Part shown: in pieces, positions 7,378 to 15,278 of the stretch
Position numbering within the stretch: position 1 is the stretch's first letter
Layout of the letters: every line of letters starts with the position of its first letter
Assembly: GCF_902826855.1 (NCBI RefSeq)
Contig: NZ_CADEGK010000001.1
Span: 13,395-50,814, forward strand
DNA length: 37,420 nucleotides
Source of the DNA: an uncultured Phenylobacterium sp.
GTDB taxonomy: Bacteria > Pseudomonadota > Alphaproteobacteria > Caulobacterales > Caulobacteraceae
Reading direction: 5' to 3'
Translations under genes and position numbers: made by a program
Notes under the pieces: model-generated
Told to the model about the DNA's origin: nothing
Databases searched by the model: none
What the model saw: the letters and a program-made list of their open reading frames with translations, nothing else

Positions 7378-7785
7378 GTGGCCCTCGCGCCCGCGTTGTG
7401 CGCCGTCCCGGGGTTCGTGGTGTTCAAGACCTGGCTGGAGGCTACGTCACTGAAGGCGGAGTGGTCGATCGAGGGACCTCCGTGCCCGGTCGTCGCGCGG
7501 CCTTCCCCTATGGCGACCCGGCGCCACAAGCCGCCGACGACGTTCGCCTACCACGAAGCCACCTTCACCCGCTCGTTCGGCGGCGCCAGCTGCGGCTCCG
7601 TGCCGGAGAGTTCGATCTGGCCCAGCAAGAACTATCGCGTCTGTCGATTCAACAACCCGGGCGCGGTGGTGGTTCGCGCGGGCGGCCGGGCGACGGTGTT
7701 CGAACCCGGCGTCGGGCGACCCGCGACCGTCACCGTGCGGCGCGGCCAGGCCAGCTGCGTGATCGGCGGCTGGTTCGCCTACTAA
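7378..7785 (+). CDS. Small exported or membrane-anchored protein of unknown function
   Basis: I do not recognise this 135-residue protein. It begins at GTG 7378 with a hydrophobic stretch (ALAPALCAVPGFVVF) resembling a signal anchor, then a mature part with four cysteines, in CPVV, GASCGSV, RVCRFNNPGAV and ASCVIGGWF. These could form two disulfides in the periplasm. The start is uncertain: the frame stays open upstream and encodes RERRRLGRRVTAWLKSGG just before the hydrophobic segment, which would make a better signal sequence, but the only upstream candidate I can find is a CTG at 7315 overlapping the previous stop. The coding frame is supported by its codon usage and by the stop interlocked with that of convergent sufE (CTAA, 7782-7785). 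Confidence 0.6.
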   Translation: MALAPALCAVPGFVVFKTWLEATSLKAEWSIEGPPCPVVARPSPMATRRHKPPTTFAYHEATFTRSFGGASCGSVPESSIWPSKNYRVCRFNNPGAVVVRAGGRATVFEPGVGRPATVTVRRGQASCVIGGWFAY

Positions 7786-8201
7786 GCCACCGCCTGGGCG
7801 TCGCGGCGTATGCGGCCGACCATCGAGGCGAGTCCGTTGGAACGCTGAGAGGACAGCGCCCCGGTCAGTCCCAGGGCCTCGAAGGCGGCCTTGGCGTCGA
7901 ACGACAGGATCTCGGCTGGCGTCCGGCCGGAGTAGAGGCGGAGCAGGATGGCGATCAGGCCGCGCACGATGTGGGCGTCTGAGTCGCCACGGAACGTAAG
8001 CGTCCCGTCGGGGCCCGCCTCGGTGACCAGCCAAACCTGGCTCGCGCAGCCGCGGACCTTGTAGGGCTCGGTCTGCTCAGCCGCGCTGAGCGGGGCCAAC
8101 CCCCTGCCCATCTCGATGACGTAGCGATAGCGCTCCTCCCAGTCGCCCAGGAAGTCGAACTCGTCCTTGAGCTCGGTCAGCGCGTCGTCGATGGCGGCCA
8201 T
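7782..8201 (-). CDS. sufE: Cysteine desulfuration protein SufE
   Basis: A 139-residue SufE-family protein. The sulfur-accepting cysteine is Cys52 in VRGCASQVW, in the usual loop after the EPYKVRGC motif. It ends with the helical region AFEALGLTGALSSQRSNGL that is diagnostic of SufE/CsdE. The protein takes the persulfide from a SufS-type cysteine desulfurase and passes it to the SufBCD scaffold for Fe-S cluster assembly. No other suf gene is in the window, which is common in Caulobacterales where sufE is often unlinked. Its stop overlaps that of the upstream plus-strand gene tail to tail. Start ATG 8201 follows the family N-terminus. Confidence 0.93.
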   Translation of the reverse strand: MAAIDDALTELKDEFDFLGDWEERYRYVIEMGRGLAPLSAAEQTEPYKVRGCASQVWLVTEAGPDGTLTFRGDSDAHIVRGLIAILLRLYSGRTPAEILSFDAKAAFEALGLTGALSSQRSNGLASMVGRIRRDAQAVA

Positions 8202-8241
8202 GGCGTCCGCGACTTAGGGGGGCGGGAGCCCCTTAGCAACC

Positions 8242-9000
8242 TCAGCCGATGGGAAGCCGCACCGTGGCGGTGAGCCCGTCGCCCGGCGCCGAGGTCAGCT
8301 TCAGGCGTCCGCCCATCCCCCTGGCCGTCAGGTCGGCGATCGGCAGGCCCAGGCCCGCGCCCTCGGCCTTGCGGGTGAGCGCGTTTCCGCCCTGCTCGAA
8401 GGGCGTCATGAGGCGCGGGATGTCGTCGGGATCGACGCCGTCGCCGACGTTGCGGATCACAATATCGGCCAGGCCGCCATGGACGTCCACGCCGACCCGG
8501 ACCGTCTCGCCCTCCGGCGAAAACGCCACGGCGTTGTGCAGCAGGTGGAACAGCAGCGAGCGCAGGCCGCGCGGGTCGGCCATCACCGCCGGCAGCGTCC
8601 CGCGGCCGGTGATGCTGACGGTGACATCGCGGGCGGCCAGGTCGGGCTTCAGGGTTGTCAGCGCGTCCTCCAGCGCCAGTTCCACCGGCTCGCTGCGCAG
8701 CTCGAATTCCATGGTCCGGCCCTCGAGCCGGGCGATCTCCAGCACTTGATTCACAAGTTTCAGCAGCTTCTGGCCGCTGCCGTGGATGATCGCGGCATAT
8801 TCCTTGTACTGAGGAGCTCCAAGGGGTCCGTACAGTTCCGCATTGAGAATCTCGGAGAAGCCGAGAATCGAGTTCAGGGGGGTTCGCAGCTCATGGCTGA
8901 CCATGCGCAGGAACGAGCGCTTCTGCTCATCAGACGCCGCGTCCAGGCGGGCCTGTGCGCGGGCGTTCGCGCCGGTCATGGGGTCGGCCTCGTGAGCCAT
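8242..9000 (-). CDS. Soluble histidine kinase core without a sensor domain
   Basis: A 252-residue HisKA plus HATPase_c kinase. The phosphoaccepting His36 is in MVSHELRTPLNSILGFSE, the N-box is LLFHLLHNAVAFSPEGE, and the G-boxes include VGDGVDP and EGAGLGLPIA. There is no transmembrane segment, PAS or other input domain; only about 25 residues precede the H-box. The helix after the H-box (LYGPLGAPQYKEYAAIIHGSGQKLLKLVNQVLEIARLEG) closely resembles that of DivJ/PleC/PdhS kinases, which act on the single-domain regulators DivK/PleD. It lies divergent from divJ with 154 bp between starts. ATG 9000 is used; TTG 9036 and ATG 8979 are alternatives, and no clear ribosome-binding site decides it. It could be a DivJ/PleC-family kinase or phosphatase partner, which is inference. 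Confidence 0.85.
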   Translation of the reverse strand: MAHEADPMTGANARAQARLDAASDEQKRSFLRMVSHELRTPLNSILGFSEILNAELYGPLGAPQYKEYAAIIHGSGQKLLKLVNQVLEIARLEGRTMEFELRSEPVELALEDALTTLKPDLAARDVTVSITGRGTLPAVMADPRGLRSLLFHLLHNAVAFSPEGETVRVGVDVHGGLADIVIRNVGDGVDPDDIPRLMTPFEQGGNALTRKAEGAGLGLPIADLTARGMGGRLKLTSAPGDGLTATVRLPIG

Positions 9001-9154
9001 GGATCGGCGATACGCCCGCAGGGTCAGGACCCGCAAGGTGCGGCATGGCGCTTACGAAAGCGTTTCGGCGCGCGGGCGACGTCCATGCCTCGCGCGCGTC
9101 GGGCTTCGTGGGTAGTCTGCGCACGCACCTCGCAATGGGGCTCATCGATTCGCC

Positions 9155-10804
9155 ATGACTGAGGCCCGCCCGACATCGCCGGTGGCGCGCCGCCGCAGCG
9201 ATACGGCGTCGGCGCTCGCCTGGCATGGCGCCTTCGCCGTGGCCGTGGCCGCAAGCCTGGGGGGGCTGGCTTGGCAGGGCGTGGCGGCGCTAGGCCCGGA
9301 GATGCTGGCCCTGGCTTCGGCGGGCGCCGCAGCGATCCTGGGGGCGCTGCTTTCCTTAGCGAGCGGCGGCGCCGGCCGCGCCATCGCAGTGCTGGTCTGG
9401 GCCGTGGCGGGCGCGGTGGCCTGCCACCTGACCGGGGGAACGGCCGGACCGCTTGCCGCGTGGTGCCTGCTGCCGGCCGCCGCCGCGACCGTATTCAAGG
9501 GCCGCGATCTGCTGGCGCTGGGTGCGGCGGCGGCGCTGGCGGCGGCGGCGGTCACGGCCCTGGACGGCGCCCTGTTCTCCCTGCCGACTGCCAGCGCAGA
9601 CGCGGCGCCGTGGCTCAGCCTGCTGGCGCTCGCCACCGTCACCGTCGGCTTCGCCGCCGGCCTGATCGGCTTCCAGGGCGCCGTGCGGCGTGACGGCCGC
9701 CGCAAGGCCCGCGCCGAAGCGCTGCTCCATATCCTCGACCATCAGCCGCTGCTCTTCGCGACCCTCGACCGCAGCGGTCGCATCCGATCCGCGGCGGGAG
9801 CGCCCATGGGCGGCTTCACGCCGACCGAGCTGGAGGGGCGCAGCCTGGGCCATCTGGTCGCCGAGGCGGACCTGGCTGCGCTGGCCGCGGTGCTGCACGC
9901 CGCAGGCCGCGACGGCCAGGCCCAGGTCTATGTGGCGACGCCCGACGACGGCTGTCTGGATGTGAGCTTGCGCGCCAGCGACGGCGACCTGCTGGTCGCC
10001 TCAGTGCGCGACGCCCGCGACCAACTGCTCCGCGAACGGCGCCTCGAGGCCGCGCGCCTCTCGGCCGAACAGCAGAACGCCGGCAAGTCCCGCTTCCTGG
10101 CCAATATGAGCCATGAGCTGCGCACGCCGCTGAACGCGATCATGGGCTTCTCCGACATCATGCGGCAGCGGCTGTTCGGCCCGATCGGCGACCGCTACGC
10201 CGAGTACGCTGAGCTGATCCATGAGTCGGGCACTCATCTCCTGGAACTGATCAACGACGTGCTCGACATGTCGAAGATCGAGGCCGAACGATTCGAGTTG
10301 TCCATCGAGTGTTTCGATGCCCGCGAGGCCGTGCAGGCGGTGCTGCGGCTGATGCGTGGGCAGGCTGACCGGGCCGGCGTGCACCTGCGCGGCGTGCTGC
10401 CGATCGCGCCCCTGATGGCCGAGGCCGATCGCCGGGCGCTGAAGCAGATCGCGCTGAACCTGATCTCGAACGCGCTCAAGTTCACGCCCACTGGCGGCTC
10501 CGTGACGGTGACAGTCCAGGCCTCAGGGGATGTCCTGGAGATCGTGGTCGCCGATACCGGCGTCGGCATCGCCCAGGACGACCTGGATCGCCTGGGGCGG
10601 CCCTTTGAACAAGCTGGCGACGCCGAGCAGCGCGCCGCGGGGTCAGGTCTGGGCCTGTCGCTGGTTCGTGCGTTTGCGCGGCTGCACAATGGCGAGATGA
10701 CGGTGGAGAGCTCGGTGGGCGAGGGGACCTCGGTCACCATTCGCCTGCCCGTCCTGACTCCTGTCGTGGTCGCTGCCGAAGCGCCGGCCCGGCGCCAGGG
10801 TTAG
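9155..10804 (+). CDS. divJ: DivJ-type cell-fate sensor histidine kinase
   Basis: A 549-residue membrane kinase. Residues about 15-180 are very hydrophobic and Ala/Leu/Gly-rich, enough for about six transmembrane helices. A PAS-like domain follows (about 185-285, with TPTELEGRSLGHLV), then the HisKA domain with His320 in NMSHELRTPLNAIMGFSDIM. The dimerization helix YAEYAELIHESGTHLLELIN and LDMSKIEAERFEL are near-identical to my memory of Caulobacter DivJ. The ATPase domain has N-box NLISNALKFTPTGG, G1 DTGVGI and G2 GSGLGLSLVRAFARLH. In Caulobacter DivJ sits at the stalked pole and phosphorylates DivK and PleD, lowering CtrA activity in the stalked cell. The C-terminus is shorter than in Caulobacter, lacking the long proline-rich tail. 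Confidence 0.88.
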   Translation: MTEARPTSPVARRRSDTASALAWHGAFAVAVAASLGGLAWQGVAALGPEMLALASAGAAAILGALLSLASGGAGRAIAVLVWAVAGAVACHLTGGTAGPLAAWCLLPAAAATVFKGRDLLALGAAAALAAAAVTALDGALFSLPTASADAAPWLSLLALATVTVGFAAGLIGFQGAVRRDGRRKARAEALLHILDHQPLLFATLDRSGRIRSAAGAPMGGFTPTELEGRSLGHLVAEADLAALAAVLHAAGRDGQAQVYVATPDDGCLDVSLRASDGDLLVASVRDARDQLLRERRLEAARLSAEQQNAGKSRFLANMSHELRTPLNAIMGFSDIMRQRLFGPIGDRYAEYAELIHESGTHLLELINDVLDMSKIEAERFELSIECFDAREAVQAVLRLMRGQADRAGVHLRGVLPIAPLMAEADRRALKQIALNLISNALKFTPTGGSVTVTVQASGDVLEIVVADTGVGIAQDDLDRLGRPFEQAGDAEQRAAGSGLGLSLVRAFARLHNGEMTVESSVGEGTSVTIRLPVLTPVVVAAEAPARRQG

Positions 10805-10827
10805 TCCTGCGCCAAAGAAGGGAGCGC

Positions 10828-11733
10828 TTAGCGCGCCGCCAGGTGGAGGAAGGCGCGGCCGGCGGCGAAGTCGCCGACCTCGACATAGGCCGTGCGCACC
10901 CGGTCGCCGGCGAACAGATATTCGATCGCCACCGCCTCGCGCGGGTCGAGCTCGCTGAGCGCCGCCACCGCCGCTGTGGGGAAGCGGAAGGCCCACGCTT
11001 CGGCCGAGCCCTTGGGCAGCAGCTCCGCCTCGGCTGCCCCGCGCGCCTCCGCCAGGAACATCCGCGTTGACGCCCGCGGCGGGAGCTTGGTGGCGAGCGG
11101 CTGCCTGGGTCCGCCACTGAGGTAGGGACCGAGGGTGCGCGTGTAGTCGCGGAACACCAGTCGCGCGGCGTAGGGCGAGGCGTTGTCGGCGAAGTCAGCT
11201 ACGGCCACCAGGGCGCTCGGCCCATCGCGACCCGCCAGCCCGAAGATCATCCGGTTGGAGCCGAAGTCGGCGCTCTGGGCCAGCCGCCAGCGCGGGGTCT
11301 TGCCAAGGCCGCGGTCGGCGCTCCACAGGGCCACGTCACCCGGGTAGTTCATCCGCAGGATCCGCTGGTAGCCGGAAAAAGCGGCCCGGACCCGCGCGGC
11401 AGGGGCGGCGACGTCGGGGCTGCCGCAGTCCACCGCAGCGGCCCGCCGCTGGGCGGTGGCCTTCAGCGCCTTGAGGTGCAGTGGATCGGTTCCGGCGCGG
11501 AGCGCCGCGCCGCGCGCCTGAGCCGCCGCCGCGGCGAGCGCCGCCGACACTTCGGGCGTGAACAGGCTGCAGCGCGAGTCCGCCGCGCTCATCACCGTAC
11601 GCTCGTAGAACAGGTCCGCCGGCTGCGCGCGGGCGGCGCCCGGCAGGAGCACGAGGGGCAGCGGCATTAGAGCCGCCCCGACCAGACCTATCCATGGAGC
11701 CGCCGGCCTCGCGCTTCTGCGCGTGCTGGTCAT
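10828..11733 (-). CDS. Secreted or periplasmic protein of unknown function
   Basis: A 301-residue protein I cannot assign. A clear Sec signal peptide is visible: basic N-terminus (MTSTRRSARPA), hydrophobic core (IGLVGAALMPLPLVLL) and a likely cleavage after ARA (about residue 36). Two mature-region cysteines (in DSRC and VDCG) could form a disulfide. The rest is Ala/Arg-rich mixed alpha/beta sequence with no motif that I recognise. The gene converges with divJ, 23 bp apart, and a purine-rich GGAAGA lies right before its ATG. Its position beside divJ may be conserved, but I cannot check this without a search. Confidence 0.75.
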   Translation of the reverse strand: MTSTRRSARPAAPWIGLVGAALMPLPLVLLPGAARAQPADLFYERTVMSAADSRCSLFTPEVSAALAAAAAQARGAALRAGTDPLHLKALKATAQRRAAAVDCGSPDVAAPAARVRAAFSGYQRILRMNYPGDVALWSADRGLGKTPRWRLAQSADFGSNRMIFGLAGRDGPSALVAVADFADNASPYAARLVFRDYTRTLGPYLSGGPRQPLATKLPPRASTRMFLAEARGAAEAELLPKGSAEAWAFRFPTAAVAALSELDPREAVAIEYLFAGDRVRTAYVEVGDFAAGRAFLHLAAR

Positions 11734-11851
11734 TCTTCCACCATCGAAACGCGGCCTTTGAGGCCGTCTCAGTCCGCGGTGTAGGCGTAGGAACCTTCAG
11801 GTCTCGTTCACGCGGGTGGTTAACCGGGCATGGCCGCGCTAACCAACGCCG

Positions 11852-12184
11852 ATGCTGCTTTCCACCGACATCTGGGTTGGCGCCCTGATCCGCCGCGTCG
11901 AGATCGGCGGTGGCTTCGCCGTGGTGGCGCGCAAGGGCGACCCGCGCGCCGGGGCGGTGCTGGTCAAGGTGTTGAACCGTCGCGACGGCTCGGCGCGGCT
12001 CCTGGCGGAGGCTACCCGCGGCGATGGGGACCGGGTCTGGATGGAGCCTGCTGCGTCGCGAGAGGAGCCCGAGCTGGACCGCTACATCGAGCGCGCCGTG
12101 CGCATCGACCCCGACCTCTGGGTGGTGGAGATCGAGGATCGCGAGGGACGCCACTTCCTGGTGGAGCCGGTCGAGAAGAGCTAG
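11852..12184 (+). CDS. DUF1491-family protein
   Basis: A 110-residue protein matching the small alphaproteobacterial DUF1491 family (PF07372): it opens with LLSTDIWVGALIRRVEIGGGFA, continues with KGDPRAGAVLVKV, and ends in the helix and strand YIERAVRIDPDLWVVEIEDREGR followed by the usual C-terminus. The function is unknown. It is the first plus-strand gene of the stretch leading into minCDE, 143 bp before minC. The palindrome GGTTAACC (11818-11825) sits 27 bp before the start and might be a CtrA-type half-site in a promoter. Confidence 0.8.
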   Translation: MLLSTDIWVGALIRRVEIGGGFAVVARKGDPRAGAVLVKVLNRRDGSARLLAEATRGDGDRVWMEPAASREEPELDRYIERAVRIDPDLWVVEIEDREGRHFLVEPVEKS

Positions 12185-12327
12185 TCGGCAGATCCAAGCG
12201 TCGCCGTATCATGGCGGTAATACGGCGTGGTCAAGCCGCGGGATTGCCTTACGAATCATGGAGCAGACCTCGAGGGGCGTTCGCGGCGTCCGCCCCTTTC
12301 CCGAGACACCCTCGGACGGAGGCGGCC

Positions 12328-13047
12328 ATGGACGGCGAAACGCTCTCGCTCCCCTGGATCCGGATTCGGGGGCGCAGCTTCATGGCGATGGTGCTGACCC
12401 CGGCGCCGCCGTTCAGCGACTGGTTCGCTGCGCTCGACCGGCAGCTCGGCGGCGCGCCCGGGTTCTTCGCGGAGCGCCCGGTGGTGGTCGACCTCTCCGC
12501 GGTCGCCGAGGCCGTGGGCCCTGACGCCCTGCCGGTCGCCCTGGACGGGCTGGCGACGCGGGGGATGCGGATCGTCGGCGTTGAGGGCATTCCCGCCGGG
12601 CGGCTGTCCGGCACGCGCTGGGCCGATCTGGCCACCAACCTGCACGGGCGCGACGTCGCCCTGGAGCCCAGGCCCGGCCGCCCCGCCGGTGAGCCCGCGC
12701 CTGCGCCGGCGGCCGCGCCGTCCGCATCGCTGCTGATCGATCAACCCGTCCGCTCCGGCCAATCGATCGTGTTCGAGGAAGGCGACGTCATCGTCGTGGG
12801 CTCTGTGGCGTCGGGCGCCGAGGTGATCGCCGGCGGTTCGGTGCACGTCTATGGGCCTCTGCGCGGCCGGGCCATCGCCGGCCTGAAGACGGCCGGCTCG
12901 CGCATCTTCTGCCGCAGGCTCGAGGCCGAGATGGTCGGCGTCGACGCTCTCTACCGCACGGCCGAGAACTGGGGCCCGGACCTGCACGGCCGGCCCGTCC
13001 AAGTGCGCTGCGACCGCGGCGCGCTGCGCCTCTCGGCCTTCGACTAA
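12328..13047 (+). CDS. minC: Septum site-determining protein MinC
   Basis: A 239-residue MinC. The N-terminal FtsZ-inhibiting domain (about 1-110) starts with LPWIRIRGRSFMAMVLTP and contains FFAERPVVVDLSAV. An Ala/Pro linker follows (about 112-130), then the C-terminal beta-helix domain with the MinD-binding RSGQ motif in VRSGQSIVFEEGDVIVVGSV and the GGSVHVYGPLRGRAIAG repeat. MinC is recruited to the membrane by MinD and blocks Z-ring formation near the poles. Start ATG 12328 has GGAGG eight bases upstream. The gene is 21 bp before minD, with which it forms an operon. Presence of Min here is notable because Caulobacter crescentus positions division with MipZ instead. Confidence 0.93.
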   Translation: MDGETLSLPWIRIRGRSFMAMVLTPAPPFSDWFAALDRQLGGAPGFFAERPVVVDLSAVAEAVGPDALPVALDGLATRGMRIVGVEGIPAGRLSGTRWADLATNLHGRDVALEPRPGRPAGEPAPAPAAAPSASLLIDQPVRSGQSIVFEEGDVIVVGSVASGAEVIAGGSVHVYGPLRGRAIAGLKTAGSRIFCRRLEAEMVGVDALYRTAENWGPDLHGRPVQVRCDRGALRLSAFD

Positions 13048-13068
13048 CACCCGCGGGAAGGAAACCTC

Positions 13069-13887
13069 ATGTCCAACGTCGTCGTCGTCACCTCCGGAAA
13101 AGGCGGGGTGGGCAAGACCACATCCTCCGCGTCGCTCGGGGCCTCGCTGGCCAGGGCCGGCAACAAGGTGGTGGTGGTCGACTTCGACGTGGGCCTGCGC
13201 AACCTCGACCTGGTGATGGGCGCCGAGCGGCGGGTGGTCTTTGACCTGGTCAACGTGGTGCAGGGCGACGCCAAGCTCCCGCAGGCGCTGATCCGCGACA
13301 AGCGGCTGGAGAACCTGTCGTTGCTGCCTGCGTCCCAGACCCGAGACAAGGACGCGCTCACCGAAGAGGGCGTCGGCAGGGTGATCGAAGAGCTGCGCGA
13401 GAGCTTCGACTGGATCATCTGCGACAGCCCGGCCGGCATCGAGAAGGGCGCCATGATGGCCATGCGGTTCGCCGACACGGCAGTCGTGGTGACGAACGCC
13501 GAGGTTTCCTCGGTGCGCGACTCCGACCGCATCATCGGCATGCTGGACTCCAAGACCCGGCGCGCCGAGGCCGGCGAACGGATCGACAAGCAGCTGCTCC
13601 TGACCCGCTTCGACCCCGCCCGGGCGGCCCGCGGCGAGATGATGAGCGTCGATGACGTTCTGGAGATCCTGGCGATCCCGCTGCTCGGGATCGTGCAGGA
13701 AAGCCCGGACGTCCTGACGGCGTCCAACCTCGGCTGCCCGGTGACGCTGCACAATCCGACATCGCCAGCCGCCCGCGCCTATGATGACGCGGCGCGTCGT
13801 CTGATGGGCGAGACGATCGCAATCCGTACGCCCCGCGAGCGGAAGACCAGCCTCATGAGCCGCCTGTTCGGCCGGAGGGCGGCATGA
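13069..13887 (+). CDS. minD: Septum site-determining ATPase MinD
   Basis: A 272-residue deviant Walker A ATPase. The signature KGGVGKTT at residues 11-18 has the extra lysine (Lys11) typical of MinD/Par[17 protein letters not shown] forms the switch I region and [10 protein letters not shown] the switch II/Walker B. The C-terminus [15 protein letters not shown] is a basic amphipathic helix of the membrane-targeting type. ATP-bound MinD dimerizes on the membrane, recruits MinC, and is released by MinE. AAGGAAA precedes the ATG. The stop overlaps the minE start as ATGA. Confidence 0.96.
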   Translation: MSNVVVVTSGKGGVGKTTSSASLGASLARAGNKVVVVDFDVGLRNLDLVMGAERRVVFDLVNVVQGDAKLPQALIRDKRLENLSLLPASQTRDKDALTEEGVGRVIEELRESFDWIICDSPAGIEKGAMMAMRFADTAVVVTNAEVSSVRDSDRIIGMLDSKTRRAEAGERIDKQLLLTRFDPARAARGEMMSVDDVLEILAIPLLGIVQESPDVLTASNLGCPVTLHNPTSPAARAYDDAARRLMGETIAIRTPRERKTSLMSRLFGRRAA

Positions 13888-14273
13888 GCATCCTCGACTT
13901 CTTCGGCCGCGGACGCCGCTCGGCGCCCGTCGCCCGTGATCGCCTCCAGCTGCTGCTCGCCCATGAACGCGGCCTGGCCGGGGGAGCCGACCTGGCGGCG
14001 GTCCTGAAGCAGGAGATCCTCGAGGTCATCGCGCGCCACATCCCCATCGACCGTGACCGCGTGGTCGTGAAGCTGGACCGCGGCGACCAGGTCTCGACGC
14101 TGGAAATCGACATCGAAATGCCGGACGCCACGCTCGCAGGCGGACACGCGAAAGCCGCGCCGCGCGCGAGGTCTTCTGGAACCGGGACGGCGCCGGCGCC
14201 TTCCAACGGCGATGCTCCGCGACCTGCCCGTGCCGCTCGATCTCGCGCCGATGGAGGCCAAGCTCGTCGATGA
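13884..14273 (+). CDS. minE: Cell division topological specificity factor MinE, C-terminally extended
   Basis: A MinE with the MinD-activating N-terminal region ([28 protein letters not shown], residues 2-29) and the topological specificity domain through about residue 88 ([41 protein letters not shown]). The frame then continues for about 40 more residues of Ala/Arg/Pro/Gly-rich, disordered-looking sequence, making 129 residues against the usual 80-105. The last 62 bp overlap the start of the downstream ligase gene in another frame, so this tail may be partly a by-product of overlapping coding. Start is fixed by the ATGA overlap with minD. Confidence 0.93.
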   Translation: MSILDFFGRGRRSAPVARDRLQLLLAHERGLAGGADLAAVLKQEILEVIARHIPIDRDRVVVKLDRGDQVSTLEIDIEMPDATLAGGHAKAAPRARSSGTGTAPAPSNGDAPRPARAARSRADGGQARR

Positions 14274-15267
14274 GCTTCCGTCGGAGGCCGGCTGGCGGTT
14301 CGAGCCGAAGTGGGACGGCTTCCGCTGTCTGGCCTATCGATCAGGCGGCGAGGTGCTGCTGAAGGCCAGGTCCGGCAAGTCGCTGAACCGCTTCTTCCCC
14401 GATGTGGCCGCCGCCCTGCTGGCGTTGCCGGTGGACCGGTTCGTCGTGGATGGGGAGCTGACCATCGCGGTGGACGGCGGACTCTCTTTCGAGGCCCTGC
14501 AGATGCGGCTCCATCCAGCGGCCAGCCGCGTGGCGAAGCTGGCGGCCGAACAGCCGGCCGCGCTGGTCCTGTTCGACTGCCTGATGGACGCGGACGGCGA
14601 CGCGCTGGCCGACGCGCCGCTGCGCATGCGGCGCAGGGCGCTGGAGGCGGTGGTGAAGCGGTTCGGCAGGACGGCGACGGTGCGGCTGTCGCCCGGGACC
14701 GAAGATCGCGCCGAGGCCTGCGAATGGTTGGAGGAGGTGGGTCCGGCCCTCGACGGCGTGGTCGCCAAGCGGGCGGATGGGCCGTACCTCGCCGGCGAGC
14801 GGGCGATGCTGAAGATCAAGCGCATCCGCACGGCCGACTGCGTCGTGGGCGGCTACCGCTACGAGCGCGATAGCCGGCAGGTCGGTTCGCTGCTGCTCGG
14901 GCTCTTCAACGCCGAGGGCAAGCTCGATCACGTCGGCTACACCTCCACCATCACCGACGCCGAGCGGCCCGCGCTGACCCGGCGGCTCGAGGCGCTTGTG
15001 GGCGGCTCCGGCTTCACCGGCGATGCGCCTGGCGGTCCCAGCCGGTGGAGCACCGAGCGCACGGGGGAGTGGACGCCGCTGAAGCCCAAGCTGGTGGTGG
15101 AGGTCCGGTACGACCATGTCACCGGCGATCGTTTCCGGCACGGGACGAAGCTGGTCCGCTGGCGGCCGGACAAGGCGCCGGAGCAGTGCACATTCGAGCA
15201 GATTCGCGCCGTGGCCGCGCCGGCGACGCTCGCCGCCGCAATTGCTAAGGCCGGCGCCGCGCGCTAG
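14212..15267 (+). CDS. ATP-dependent DNA ligase (LigC-like)
   Basis: A 351-residue ATP-dependent ligase made of an adenylation domain and an OB-fold. Motif I is Lys33 in EPKWDGFRC, the lysine that takes AMP. Motif III is VDGELTIA, motif IV is [12 protein letters not shown], and motif [19 protein letters not shown]. The OB domain (about 210-345) contains [15 protein letters not shown] and a [20 protein letters not shown] motif VI-like segment. It lacks the polymerase and nuclease domains of LigD, so it resembles stand-alone LigC-type ligases that act in repair. No Ku gene is in the window. ATG 14212 overlaps minE by 62 bp; ATG 14251 would reduce this to 23 bp but would cut the conserved PLDLAPM opening. 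Confidence 0.9.
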   Translation: MLRDLPVPLDLAPMEAKLVDELPSEAGWRFEPKWDGFRCLAYRSGGEVLLKARSGKSLNRFFPDVAAALLALPVDRFVVDGELTIAVDGGLSFEALQMRLHPAASRVAKLAAEQPAALVLFDCLMDADGDALADAPLRMRRRALEAVVKRFGRTATVRLSPGTEDRAEACEWLEEVGPALDGVVAKRADGPYLAGERAMLKIKRIRTADCVVGGYRYERDSRQVGSLLLGLFNAEGKLDHVGYTSTITDAERPALTRRLEALVGGSGFTGDAPGGPSRWSTERTGEWTPLKPKLVVEVRYDHVTGDRFRHGTKLVRWRPDKAPEQCTFEQIRAVAAPATLAAAIAKAGAAR

Positions 15268-15278
15268 GTGCGCGCGCC

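Noticed and set aside
11818..11825. GGTTAACC as a full CtrA site upstream of DUF1491
   Set aside because: It has only one TTAA half with no partner at the N7 spacing; at most a weak half-site.
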